This document shows, piece by piece, positions 29,222 to 37,391 of a stretch of DNA of 64,000 nt. Origin of the DNA: Candidatus Gastranaerophilales bacterium (GTDB lineage Bacteria > Cyanobacteriota > Vampirovibrionia > Gastranaerophilales > Gastranaerophilaceae); contig CALUTJ010000010.1 in the NCBI GenBank assembly GCA_944323685.1, positions 17,609 to 81,608 on the forward strand, given 5' to 3'. The first letter of the stretch is position 1. Each line of letters starts with the position of its first letter. A model generated the notes under the pieces. The model was not told where the DNA came from and searched no databases. It saw only the letters and a program-made list of their open reading frames with translations. The position numbers were made by a program, and so were the translations under genes.

Positions 29222-29413
29222 TTACACAGCTCTGTGGACTTTGCCTGCTCTGATGCAGGAAGTGCAAACATCTATTCTTTGAACAGTGCCGTTGTTGTTA
29301 ACTTTTACAGATTGAAGGTTGACTTCCTGTCTGTGCACATGTTGTTTATTAGAAAAAGATCTTTTAGCTGCTTTAAGCTTTGTCTTTCCGCATATTGCGC
29401 ATTGTTTTGCCAT
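29222..29413 (-). CDS. rpmB: 50S ribosomal protein L28
   Basis: A 63-residue L28. It starts MAKQCAICGK and contains VHRQEVNLQSVKV and IDVCTSCIRAGKV. Both CxxC pairs (C5/C8 and C50/C53) are kept, so this is the zinc-binding (C+) form. An AAAGGAA ribosome site precedes the ATG. It follows pdxJ by 95 bp on the same strand. Confidence 0.95.
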   Translation of the reverse strand: MAKQCAICGKTKLKAAKRSFSNKQHVHRQEVNLQSVKVNNNGTVQRIDVCTSCIRAGKVHRAV

Positions 29414-29508
29414 TTTTATATTCCTTTCAAAGATTAGTTTCTTATTTTACACTACTTTAAACATACTCGGATATCAAGTAGGGGCAGAAAAAAACTTAAC
29501 AAAATTAA

Positions 29509-30219
29509 CTAAGAGATTAAATCCTTCATATCTTTAACGGCTTTTTCCAAACCGTCAAACACGGCATGAGCAATGATATTGTGTCCGATGTTAAGCTCAA
29601 TAAGCTGCGGGATGGATTTCATCCTGTGAACATTTTCATAAGTCAGCCCGTGACCTGCGTTAACCTTAAGCCCGAGTCTTTGAGCAAGCTCAGCAGCTTC
29701 TTTAAGGTTATCAAACTCAAGTTCTTCATTTTCTCTGCCAAAAGCCTCGGAATATCTGCCGGTATGCAGTTCAATAAACTGGGCGCCTGTTTTAGAGGCA
29801 GCCTGAACCTGATTTTTATCCGGATCAATAAACAAACTTACAACAATCCCAGCGTCAACCAGAGGTTTTACAAAATCACTGACAAACTCCACTCTGGAAG
29901 CAACATCAAGACCGCCTTCCGTTGTCACTTCTTCTCTTTTTTCAGGCACAAGGCAGACATTTTGAGGAAGAACATCGAGCGCTATTTTTTGCATTTCGTC
30001 AGTCAAAGCCATTTCAAGATTTAATCTCGTTTTAAGAATTTTCTTTAATTCATAAACATCGTTATCTCTTGTGTGGCGTCTGTCTTCCCTCAAATGCACG
30101 GTGATTCCGTCCGCGCCGGCTTTTTCACAAACAAGCGCCGCCTGAATCAGATTCGGCTCCAGTCCGCCGCGTGCGTTTCTTAAAGTTGCAATATGATCAA
30201 TATTTACACCTAATAACAT
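29509..30219 (-). CDS. pdxJ: Pyridoxine 5'-phosphate synthase
   Basis: A 236-residue TIM-barrel enzyme that joins 3-amino-2-oxopropyl phosphate and 1-deoxyxylulose 5-phosphate to make pyridoxine 5'-phosphate (DXP-dependent vitamin B6 route). Hallmarks are GVNIDHIATLRNARGG at the N-terminus, HLREDRRHTRDND (about 42-54), ELHTGRYSEAF and VNAGHGLTYENV. The length is normal for the family. ispF, also in this window, draws on DXP as well through the MEP pathway. Confidence 0.96.
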   Translation of the reverse strand: MLLGVNIDHIATLRNARGGLEPNLIQAALVCEKAGADGITVHLREDRRHTRDNDVYELKKILKTRLNLEMALTDEMQKIALDVLPQNVCLVPEKREEVTTEGGLDVASRVEFVSDFVKPLVDAGIVVSLFIDPDKNQVQAASKTGAQFIELHTGRYSEAFGRENEELEFDNLKEAAELAQRLGLKVNAGHGLTYENVHRMKSIPQLIELNIGHNIIAHAVFDGLEKAVKDMKDLIS

Positions 30220-30251
30220 TTGTTAAATCCTCAGTTTGTTTCGACACGCTT

Positions 30252-30280
30252 AGTATACTCCAAAATGTGCATAAAATTAA
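30252..30280 (-). promoter_or_regulatory. Likely promoter of pdxJ
   Basis: On the minus strand, TTAATT (30275-30280) and TATACT (30252-30257) are 17 bp apart, about 33 bp upstream of the pdxJ ATG. A TGAGGA ribosome site lies between them and the start. Confidence 0.45.
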
Positions 30281-30308
30281 GCAATTTTTATTAAGATTAT
30301 ATTAAGTT

Positions 30309-30485
30309 TGTCCGAGAAAAATTCGTGATAAGGAGCAAAGCAACGTGAACGAATTTTTGGAGTGTCACATTGTTCACATAGTGAAGCCATTTTTCAGGCT
30401 TCACCACAGTTCAGCCGAAAAAGAAGGTAAAGGTGAGCAGTGACGGCTCAAAGGCTCGAGGCGGCAACTGCGGCACTAGATTAGA
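30309..30485 (+). repeat. 177-bp dispersed repeat, copy 1
   Basis: It runs from TGTCCGAGAAAAATTCG to CACTAGATTAGA and lies in the pdxJ-pgi gap. It is about 95% identical to three other copies of exactly the same length. Within it, element positions 9-18 can pair with 41-50, 73-80 with 89-96, 139-143 with 148-152, and AGTGTC (53-58) with 164-169. In this copy the closing stem has one change that leaves a G-U pair, and the 139-152 hairpin has one altered base. No ORF, terminal inverted repeat or target duplication is seen. Confidence 0.92.
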
Positions 30486-30515
30486 TTACACAGACCACAG
30501 CCGCTCCGGCATAAA

Positions 30516-31931
30516 TTAAGAATTTAATATTTTATTAACTTCTTTCTTATATATATTTACATGCGGCTGCAGCACTTCGGGCAAAGCATGTGTGATATCC
30601 GGTTTATTGTTTGCATTTTGAAGTGATCTGAGAAACATGCCGGTGTAAATTGTTTCAAAGTGCTTAAGTTCAACAAACTCGGCAATTGCTTCCGGAGATA
30701 GTTCTTTCAATTGCAGAAGGGAAACCGGATGGCGTTCTTTATATGCAGTCAAACTTCCGTTCAAAAGCGCATTATAAGCTTTGTAGCCAGCGGTGTTGTT
30801 GTTTTTTACCGCGTTAAAAGTATAGAAAGAATTTATATTACCCTCATCAAGATCACTTTCGGTGGAATTATGCAAAAATGCAGGGCCGATTAAATCACCC
30901 GAAGCTTTATAAAGTGATTTATGGGATTCTTTTTTAAGCTGTGTATTCCAAAGAGCTGCTCCTTCAAACCTGTCGCCAAAATAGTAATCATACTGGTTTG
31001 TTTTCCCTGAAATTACACACCGGGTATTAAAAGCAGCCCTTTGCAATGCCGGATTTGAATTTATATCCGGATTAAGGAAGTTTTTTTGCGCTTTTATCGA
31101 AGAGGACAAAAGTTTTTTCATATCTTCTTTAGGCAAACCGCAATAAGCCAGCGCCACGAGGGTATGATCATCAAAAGCGCCGAATCTTCCGCCGCAGCCG
31201 TCGTGAATAATTCCGCATTTATAGCCTTTTTCGTTGGCAAGTTTGCGTAATTTGCTTTTATTCTCATCTTTATCGGTTATACAGACATAATTTTTAAAAT
31301 CGTCTCCCAGCACTTTACGCACGTATTCAAAATCACAAGAAGGCTCCAGTGTTGTACCCGATTTTGACGCAACCATTACCGCTGCATTGGATTTGTCGCC
31401 GAGTTTTTTCAAAAAGGCTTCTTCATCCTCGGGGGTCACAGATGACAAAAAAACAGCTTTATCCAAAAGTCCGAACAAAGACAGCATGTTTTCTATCGTA
31501 TGTTTAGAACCGCCTATCCCTATTATACCGAGCTTGCCGGTTTCTTTTCCCTCATTATTTTTTAAAGAATCAGCAAGCGAATAAATCTCATCCACCCTTT
31601 TTAACTGTGTTTGCGGCAGCTCTTCTATCCAGCTGAGTTCCTGATTGGGTTCGTGTTCTCTTGTTTGTAACTCAATTGCCGCCTGTTGCGCAAGTTTTGC
31701 ATACTTTTGAAGCATCTGCGCAAAAGTTTCTTCGGGGATATTAAAGTAACTTATTTGCAAATTTTGCGGTTTGCTTATGTTATTCATATAAGCAACCAGT
31801 GTCGGAACGGGAACGGCAGCATGGTTTTCTGCGGAAACCGGACGGTCTGCTTTTGATTCTTCCAAGGAGGATTTGAATACAGGCCCTCGATTATTTTTAT
31901 TAAAAGAAATACTCGTCAACTGATTTATCAT
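30516..31931 (-). CDS. pgi: Glucose-6-phosphate isomerase, divergent
   Basis: A 471-residue member of the phosphoglucose isomerase family, which interconverts glucose 6-phosphate and fructose 6-phosphate. SIS-type sugar-phosphate motifs are present: GIIGIGGSKHTIENM, ASKSGTTLEP and the Pgi signature region GCGGRFGAFDDHTL (usual serine after GGRF replaced by glycine). The C-terminal QPHVNIYKKEVNKIL aligns with the second signature QxGVExxK and keeps the lysine, but not the usual Glu. About 35 N-terminal residues are unusual and low in conservation. Activity is likely but less certain because of the two signature changes. The gene is bracketed by inverted copies of the 177-bp repeat. Confidence 0.8.
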   Translation of the reverse strand: MINQLTSISFNKNNRGPVFKSSLEESKADRPVSAENHAAVPVPTLVAYMNNISKPQNLQISYFNIPEETFAQMLQKYAKLAQQAAIELQTREHEPNQELSWIEELPQTQLKRVDEIYSLADSLKNNEGKETGKLGIIGIGGSKHTIENMLSLFGLLDKAVFLSSVTPEDEEAFLKKLGDKSNAAVMVASKSGTTLEPSCDFEYVRKVLGDDFKNYVCITDKDENKSKLRKLANEKGYKCGIIHDGCGGRFGAFDDHTLVALAYCGLPKEDMKKLLSSSIKAQKNFLNPDINSNPALQRAAFNTRCVISGKTNQYDYYFGDRFEGAALWNTQLKKESHKSLYKASGDLIGPAFLHNSTESDLDEGNINSFYTFNAVKNNNTAGYKAYNALLNGSLTAYKERHPVSLLQLKELSPEAIAEFVELKHFETIYTGMFLRSLQNANNKPDITHALPEVLQPHVNIYKKEVNKILNS

Positions 31932-31993
31932 ATTTTATTAATACCCGTAAAAAAAATTTTTTGCGCACAGGTATCAAAGAATTGCCGCTGAAT

Positions 31994-32170
31994 TCTAATC
32001 TAGTGTCGCAGTTGCCGCCTCGAGCCTTCGAGCCGTCACTGCTTACCTTTGCCTTCTTTTTCGGCTGAACTGTGGTGAAGCCTGAAAAATGGCTTCACTA
32101 TGTGAACAATGGGACACTCCAAAAATTCGTTCACGTCGCTTTACTCCTTATCACGAATTTTTCTCGGACA
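31994..32170 (-). repeat. 177-bp dispersed repeat, copy 2 (inverted)
   Basis: It has the same boundaries as the other copies, in reverse orientation. It lies between the pgi start and the metW stop and ends only 2 bp from metW, so it may act as the 3' end of the metXW transcript. It differs from copy 1 at about seven positions. Confidence 0.92.
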
Positions 32171-32172
32171 AA

Positions 32173-32787
32173 TTATCTTTCTATGACAAACAGGGCTTCC
32201 TCGCACAAAAGGTTGGTTAAAACTTGATTAAACGGATTTTTACTTATTTTACCGCGCTTTATATAAACAGATTTTGTTATTTTTATATTTCTCTCTTTGC
32301 AAAACTCAAAAAAGTCCGCTACCGTCAACAGGTGGATATTAGGAGTATCATACCAGTGGAAGCTAAGCAGCCTGGACTTTGGCATTTTGCCTTTAAAAAA
32401 CAGATAAAACCTCACACGCCAGTATCCGAAATTAGGAAAGCTTACCACTACTTTTTTACCTGAGCGCAGCATTTCATCTATTACATAATCAGGTTTTTCG
32501 GTTGTTTGAAGAGTTTGATTCAAAATAACATAGTCAAACTCTTTATCACCGAACTCTTTTAGACCTTCATCAATATCTCCCTGAACAATGGAAAGCCCTT
32601 TTTGAATACTTTCTATAACGTTATTTTGATTTATGTCGACCCCGAGACCGCTGCATTGCTTTTCTTCAACAAGCATTTTTAGTAAAGTACCGTTGCCGCA
32701 GCCCAAATCCAGAACCTTTGAGCCTTGTTCGATTATATTTGTAATAACGGTATAGTTTAAATGCAAAGAGTCTGACGCCTTACGCAT
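32173..32787 (-). CDS. metW: MetW-family methyltransferase-fold protein
   Basis: A 204-residue protein with a class I SAM-binding fold: VLDLGCGNGTLLKMLVEE at about 24-41 and a second glycine motif further on. The C-terminal half contains SFHWYDTPNIHLLTVADF, a MetW hallmark. MetW is known to work with MetX in homoserine acylation for methionine synthesis. The start overlaps the metX stop by 8 bp, so the two are translationally coupled. Confidence 0.92.
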   Translation of the reverse strand: MRKASDSLHLNYTVITNIIEQGSKVLDLGCGNGTLLKMLVEEKQCSGLGVDINQNNVIESIQKGLSIVQGDIDEGLKEFGDKEFDYVILNQTLQTTEKPDYVIDEMLRSGKKVVVSFPNFGYWRVRFYLFFKGKMPKSRLLSFHWYDTPNIHLLTVADFFEFCKERNIKITKSVYIKRGKISKNPFNQVLTNLLCEEALFVIER

Positions 32788-33913
32788 TGTCTTCTCCTTT
32801 CGAAAGGAAACTTTTTACTATTTTTGTCTGAGTTTCAAACTCCAATAAAAACGCGTCATGCCCGCAGGGGGACTCTATCTCGCAAAAAGACACATCTTTG
32901 CCTGCTTTTATAAGAGCCTGCACTATTTCTTTTGACTGTGATGTCGGAAAAAGCCAATCCGAAGTAAAAGACATAACAAGAAAACGTGAATTTGTTTTTT
33001 CGAAAGCAGCTTTTAAAGAACCATGTTTTTGTGCAAGGTCAAAATAATCAACTGCCTTTGTAATATACAGATAGCTGTTGGCATCGAATCTATCCACAAA
33101 CGTCTTACCCTGATGTTCAAGATAACTTTCCACCTGAAAATCTATGTTGAAATCAAAATTGGGTTTGTCGCTGTATTGAAAGCGTCTTCCGAATTTTTTG
33201 TGCATTGCCTCTTCGCAAAGATATGTAATATGCCCGACCATACGGGCAATAGCAAGCCCTTTTTCCGGCTGTTTTTCTTCACCGTAATAATTACCGTTGT
33301 TAAAGTAAGGGTCAGAAAGTATAGCGTTACGCCCGACCGCATTAAAAGCAATCCCCTGTGCATTCAGCCTGCTTGTAGAAGCAATTATTATCACTGAATC
33401 AACCATATCGGCATTTGTTATAGACCATTCCAGCGCCTGCATTCCGCCCATAGAACCGCCCGCAACAATAAGCTTTTTTACGCCCAGAAACTCTACCAGC
33501 TTTTTTTGGACTTTAACCGCATCTTCAATCGTAATAACCGGAAAATCCAAAGCGTACGGCTTTTGAGTCTCAGGATTTATAGAACACGGGCCGGTAGTCC
33601 CCGAACAACCGCCGAGCATATTGGAAGAGATGACAAAATATTTATCCGTATCAAAAGCTTTTCCGGGGCCGACCATGTCATCCCACCAGCCGCGTTTTTT
33701 ATCATTCTCATCGTGATAACCGGCAGCATGTGCGTCACCTGTCAAAGCGTGCAGCAGCAAAATTGCGTTATCTTTATCATCGTTCAGTGTGCCGTAAGTT
33801 TCGTAAGCAACCTGTATAGGGCCAAATTCTTTCCCTGACTCCAAAAGGATTTTGTCTTCTATATTAAAATATTTTGTCTGTGTTAAACCAACTGAATTTG
33901 ATGTTTTTGGCAC
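32780..33913 (-). CDS. metX: Homoserine O-acyltransferase
   Basis: A 377-residue alpha/beta hydrolase-fold enzyme that acylates homoserine in methionine synthesis. The nucleophile is S154 in GGSMGGMQALEW. The catalytic Asp is in FTSDWLFPTSQ and the His in PCGHDAFLLE. NMLGGCSGTTGPCSINP also matches MetX. The start codon is GTG, with GGAG 8 bp upstream. The acyl donor (acetyl or succinyl) is not settled by sequence. A 177-bp repeat copy lies 74 bp upstream. Confidence 0.95.
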   Translation of the reverse strand: MPKTSNSVGLTQTKYFNIEDKILLESGKEFGPIQVAYETYGTLNDDKDNAILLLHALTGDAHAAGYHDENDKKRGWWDDMVGPGKAFDTDKYFVISSNMLGGCSGTTGPCSINPETQKPYALDFPVITIEDAVKVQKKLVEFLGVKKLIVAGGSMGGMQALEWSITNADMVDSVIIIASTSRLNAQGIAFNAVGRNAILSDPYFNNGNYYGEEKQPEKGLAIARMVGHITYLCEEAMHKKFGRRFQYSDKPNFDFNIDFQVESYLEHQGKTFVDRFDANSYLYITKAVDYFDLAQKHGSLKAAFEKTNSRFLVMSFTSDWLFPTSQSKEIVQALIKAGKDVSFCEIESPCGHDAFLLEFETQTKIVKSFLSKGEDNA

Positions 33914-33987
33914 TTATATTTCTCCGATATATTGATAATAATAACACGGCATGCTGTTTAACAGTTTAAAATTTACGGGCAAAAAAT

Positions 33988-34164
33988 TGTCCGAGACAAA
34001 TTCGTGATAAGGAGCAAAGCGATGTGAACGAATTTTTGGAGTGTCACATTGTTCACATAGTGAAGCCATTTTTCAGGCTTCACCACAGTTCAGCCGAAAA
34101 AGAAGGCAAAGGTGAGCAGTGACGGCTCGAAGGCACGAGGCGGCAACTGCGACACTAGATTAGA
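33988..34164 (+). repeat. 177-bp dispersed repeat, copy 3
   Basis: Full-length copy in the 454-bp gap between the divergent metX and the glycan operon. Its outer boundaries match those of copies 1, 2 and 4. One base in the first hairpin and one in the third differ and leave single mismatches; the closing AGTGTC/GACACT stem is intact. Confidence 0.92.
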
Positions 34165-34367
34165 TACAGAAGTTGCATTTTCCTTTTAACTTTTCTGAAA
34201 TGTTACAAAAATGTATCACCAAATCAAACAAACACGGGTAATTTGAGCTTAATAAATGTTTATAAAAAAGAAAATATTTTTTGTGTTTGTTATACAATCT
34301 CATGTATTGTAAACATACTTTTTTAATATTTAAGAATGTATGCAATACACAAACGGAGTGAGAGAAA
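34165..34367 (+). promoter_or_regulatory. Leader and probable promoter of the glycan operon
   Basis: This AT-rich 203-bp stretch holds no gene. An extended -10-like box TGTTATACAAT (34288-34298) overlaps the dyad TACAAT-N7-ATTGTA (34293-34311). Downstream is a second dyad, TGTAT-GCA-ATACA (34337-34349). GTATTG and CAATAC could also pair across the leader. GGAG lies just before the ATG at 34368. No JUMPstart/ops-like sequence is evident. Promoter assignment is tentative. Confidence 0.35.
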
Positions 34368-35435
34368 ATGCCTAAAATATCAGTAATTATGCCGACATAC
34401 AAAGTCGAAAAATATTTCAGACAATGTATCGAAAGCGTTATCAACCAGACTTTAACTGATATTGAAATTATTCCCGTTGACGACGGTTCGCCTGACAATT
34501 GCGGTGCTATTATGGACGAATACGCGGCAAAAGACCCGCGAATAAAACCAATCCACCAGCCTAACGGCGGCTACGGCAAAGCTGTTAATGCAGGAATTGA
34601 AGCAGCAACAGGTGAATACATAGGCATTGTCGAAACAGACGACTTTATTGAGCCTGATATGTATGAAAAATTATACAATCAGGCAAAAAAGTTTGATGTA
34701 GATGTTTGCAAATGTGATTTTAACTACTATTTCGGCAACAACAAATACAAAAAATACGGAAAATTTTCTTTAGTTGCGCCGGAAGGTGAAGTTTTCACCA
34801 TAAAAACAAACCCCAAAATTTTTGAATACCACGTTTCTATCTGGTCAGCCATATACAGACGCGAGTATTTAAACCAAAACAACATAAGGGTTATTGAAAC
34901 CAGAAGCGCAAGCTATCAGGATATGCCTTTTGCAGCAACAGTCTTTGCACAAGGTGCTGCTATAACGGTTTTACATGAGGCTTTAATCAACTACAGAGCC
35001 GAAGAAGGTATGAACTCTTCCACAATCCGCACGGACGGATGGTTAAAACAAATGCCTGTTATGTGTATGGAAGCAATGAAAATATTTAAAGAAAACAACT
35101 GCTGGGAAGAAGTAAAATCCGTTGCATACAGGCAGTTTTATAATTGTTCGGTAAACATGTTTTTCCAAACAGAAACGCAATATCAAAAAGCTCACTTTGA
35201 GGAGCTGGTTAAATTGTTTGCTGACTTTGATAACAAATGCGCTTTTGGTTTTAAGAAAAAAGAACTTCGGGTAATCAATATGATACGGAAAAATGATTTT
35301 AAACGTATGCGCAGATTCACCCAAAGATTTAAGTTCTTTTTAGCAATTAGAAAAGCCAGACAAAAATTTGTAAGTATAAGATGGAACAAGGAGGAAAAAG
35401 AAATACGTATATTCGGGAGAATTATACATGCCTAA
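34368..35435 (+). CDS. GT2 family glycosyltransferase
   Basis: A 355-residue GT-A-fold enzyme, first gene of the operon. The GT2 N-terminus is ISVIMPTYKVEKYFRQCIES. The nucleotide-sugar aspartates are D38-D39 (VDDGS) and the metal-binding region is ETDD (89-92). The C-terminus ends in EEKEIRIFGRIIHA, a diverged form of the GIK-type tail found in the following proteins. Its codon use and base composition look closer to the flanking genes than do the AT-rich genes that follow. It overlaps the next gene by 8 bp. Sugar specificity cannot be told. Confidence 0.9.
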   Translation: MPKISVIMPTYKVEKYFRQCIESVINQTLTDIEIIPVDDGSPDNCGAIMDEYAAKDPRIKPIHQPNGGYGKAVNAGIEAATGEYIGIVETDDFIEPDMYEKLYNQAKKFDVDVCKCDFNYYFGNNKYKKYGKFSLVAPEGEVFTIKTNPKIFEYHVSIWSAIYRREYLNQNNIRVIETRSASYQDMPFAATVFAQGAAITVLHEALINYRAEEGMNSSTIRTDGWLKQMPVMCMEAMKIFKENNCWEEVKSVAYRQFYNCSVNMFFQTETQYQKAHFEELVKLFADFDNKCAFGFKKKELRVINMIRKNDFKRMRRFTQRFKFFLAIRKARQKFVSIRWNKEEKEIRIFGRIIHA

Positions 35436-37380
35436 GGTGTCGGTTATTATACCTGTTTATAACGTGGAAGGATATCTACGACAGTGTCTTGATAGTGTTA
35501 TCAATCAATCTCTTAAAGACATAGAAATTATTTGTATTAATGACGGTTCCACAGATAATTCACTAAGTATTCTTGAAGAATATGCGCAAAAAGATTCAAG
35601 AATTATCATCATTAATCAAAAAAATCAAGGAGTCGCTGCGGCTAGAAATAAAGGGTTAGAAATTGCTCAAGGAGATTATATATGGTTTGTTGACTCAGAT
35701 GATTATGTTGAACAAAGTGGTCTAGAATACGTTTTAGAAGTGGCAAAAGAAAATAAAGCCGATATTATTTGTTTTGGAGTTAACGATATAAATGATTCAA
35801 CAATTACTCCAAGGTTCACAACGCAATATTTATCTAAATTCAATATATGCACTGAAGTTGAACTGAATATAAAAAAACATTTTTTAAATAATATATGGGA
35901 CAAACTCTTTTTGAGAGAATTTTGCCAAAGTAATATTAAATTCCCTACTGGAATTCAAACAGCAGAGGATGGAATATTCAATTTATTATGTTTGTATAGA
36001 GAGCCCAAATATTTATTTATCAATAAAACACTATATAATTACAAAATTGATAGGCAAAACTCTGCAACAAACAATTCAAAAAATGTAATGAACAATGATT
36101 TGACAGCATTCAAATATATAACTAGGTCTAATGAGTTTTTAACAACATCTGATAAATACAAAATCATTACAATAGAAAAATTTATTGATGGAATATTATA
36201 TTATTTTTATAAATATGAAAACCTGAAGTATGCCTTATTGTATGCAAAACAAATTAAAAAATATAAAGAATATCTTTTTAATAACATCGATAAAAAAATT
36301 TTTGATAAATGCAATAATATAGAAAAACTAAAAAAACTTACACTCACAAAAATAATTTTAAAACAAATATTTTCAATATCTAATAAAAACAATAACGGCA
36401 ATAAAATAAAATTACTAACTTTACTGGGGGTTAATTTTGTATTATCCCCCCCCAAAAAGAAAAAGAACAAAAAGAAAAAAAATCCAATCTTTCTATTCTT
36501 TAAAAACATAACATATTTAACACGATTTAACCTAAAAGAAATTAATCAAAAGCAAGAAACTCCACTTGATTTTGCAGTATTAAGCGAAATTGCATTATAC
36601 AAGATGAAGTCCAAGCAAAATGCATTATTACTGCCAATTATAAAAAACAACTTTGAAACAATAGAAGAGTTAATCAATACAGAAAAAAGTATTATTCGTT
36701 TTGGTGAAGGTGAATTTAAATTAATGGAAGGTTACAATATCGACTACCAATTTGGTAATGAAAAAATTGCCTCAATTTTAAAAGAAATTTTTTATGAAGA
36801 TAACCCAAATTTAATGACCGGTACGATATGGGAATATTATGACTTTTCTATAGATTTAACATCTCATACAAAACAATACATTTATAACTGGATACAGTCC
36901 GGTTGGTATCATAAAATTGAAAAATTTTATAATAAAACAAAAACATATTATTCCGCATTTATTTCTATGGTTTTTGCTGAATACGAAAAATACGAATTTG
37001 AAAAACACTACGCTTTATTAAGAAAGATTTGGGATAACAAAAATATAACATTAGTAATAGGTGATAGGGTTTTAGATAATATTGAATTTTTTATTTTTGA
37101 TAACGCAAAAAATATAAATTACATATACGGACCAACACAAAACGCATATTCTCAAATAGACATATTAAGAGAAAAACTCAAACAATCCGATAAAAATGAT
37201 ATTTTTATTTTTGCTATTGGTCCTTGCGGCAAAATTTTAGCTTATGAAATGTACCAAGCTGGATACAGAGTCCTTGATTTAGGTCATTTAATAAAAGACT
37301 ATAATTTTTACCAAAAAGCCCAAAATATGAGTAAAGAAGCAATAGAAAAAGAAAGATTAAAATTCTTTTTACCTGACTAA
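35428..37380 (+). CDS. Two-domain glycosyltransferase: GT2 plus GT-D (DUF1792-like)
   Basis: A 650-residue fusion. Residues 3 to about 220 are a GT2 domain (VSVIIPVYNVEGYLRQCLDS, NDG at 38-40, DSDD at 89-92). The shared module IFSISNKNNNGNKIKLLTLLG lies at about 315-335. Residues from about 385 to 650 resemble the GT-D-fold DUF1792 family, with RFGEGEF (about 424-430) in place of the RxGDGE metal-binding motif. A run of eight Cs (36446-36453) and a Lys-rich stretch sit at the junction between the two domains. The two enzymes could add successive sugars. A change in C number would remove the second domain only. Confidence 0.85.
   Translation: MPKVSVIIPVYNVEGYLRQCLDSVINQSLKDIEIICINDGSTDNSLSILEEYAQKDSRIIIINQKNQGVAAARNKGLEIAQGDYIWFVDSDDYVEQSGLEYVLEVAKENKADIICFGVNDINDSTITPRFTTQYLSKFNICTEVELNIKKHFLNNIWDKLFLREFCQSNIKFPTGIQTAEDGIFNLLCLYREPKYLFINKTLYNYKIDRQNSATNNSKNVMNNDLTAFKYITRSNEFLTTSDKYKIITIEKFIDGILYYFYKYENLKYALLYAKQIKKYKEYLFNNIDKKIFDKCNNIEKLKKLTLTKIILKQIFSISNKNNNGNKIKLLTLLGVNFVLSPPKKKKNKKKKNPIFLFFKNITYLTRFNLKEINQKQETPLDFAVLSEIALYKMKSKQNALLLPIIKNNFETIEELINTEKSIIRFGEGEFKLMEGYNIDYQFGNEKIASILKEIFYEDNPNLMTGTIWEYYDFSIDLTSHTKQYIYNWIQSGWYHKIEKFYNKTKTYYSAFISMVFAEYEKYEFEKHYALLRKIWDNKNITLVIGDRVLDNIEFFIFDNAKNINYIYGPTQNAYSQIDILREKLKQSDKNDIFIFAIGPCGKILAYEMYQAGYRVLDLGHLIKDYNFYQKAQNMSKEAIEKERLKFFLPD
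36446..36453 (+). repeat. C8 homopolymer tract inside a glycosyltransferase gene, candidate phase-variation site
   Basis: Eight consecutive Cs followed by an A-rich run, at codons for Ser-Pro-Pro-Lys, in an otherwise very AT-rich gene. The present length keeps the frame open through the GT-D domain. Poly-C/G tracts of this size in glycan genes are known phase-variable switches in Campylobacter and Helicobacter. Function here is inferred. Confidence 0.6.
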
Positions 37381-37391
37381 GAAAGGCCTTT

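Noticed and set aside
29566..30024. 152-residue plus-strand ORF
   Set aside because: Entirely inside pdxJ on the opposite strand; pdxJ is clear.
30309..30485. The 177-bp repeat as an insertion sequence or CRISPR unit
   Set aside because: There is no transposase, terminal inverted repeat, target duplication or tandem spacing.
34160..34498. 112-residue minus-strand ORF over the glycan-operon leader
   Set aside because: It overlaps the certain start of a GT2 gene and its translation has no recognisable features.
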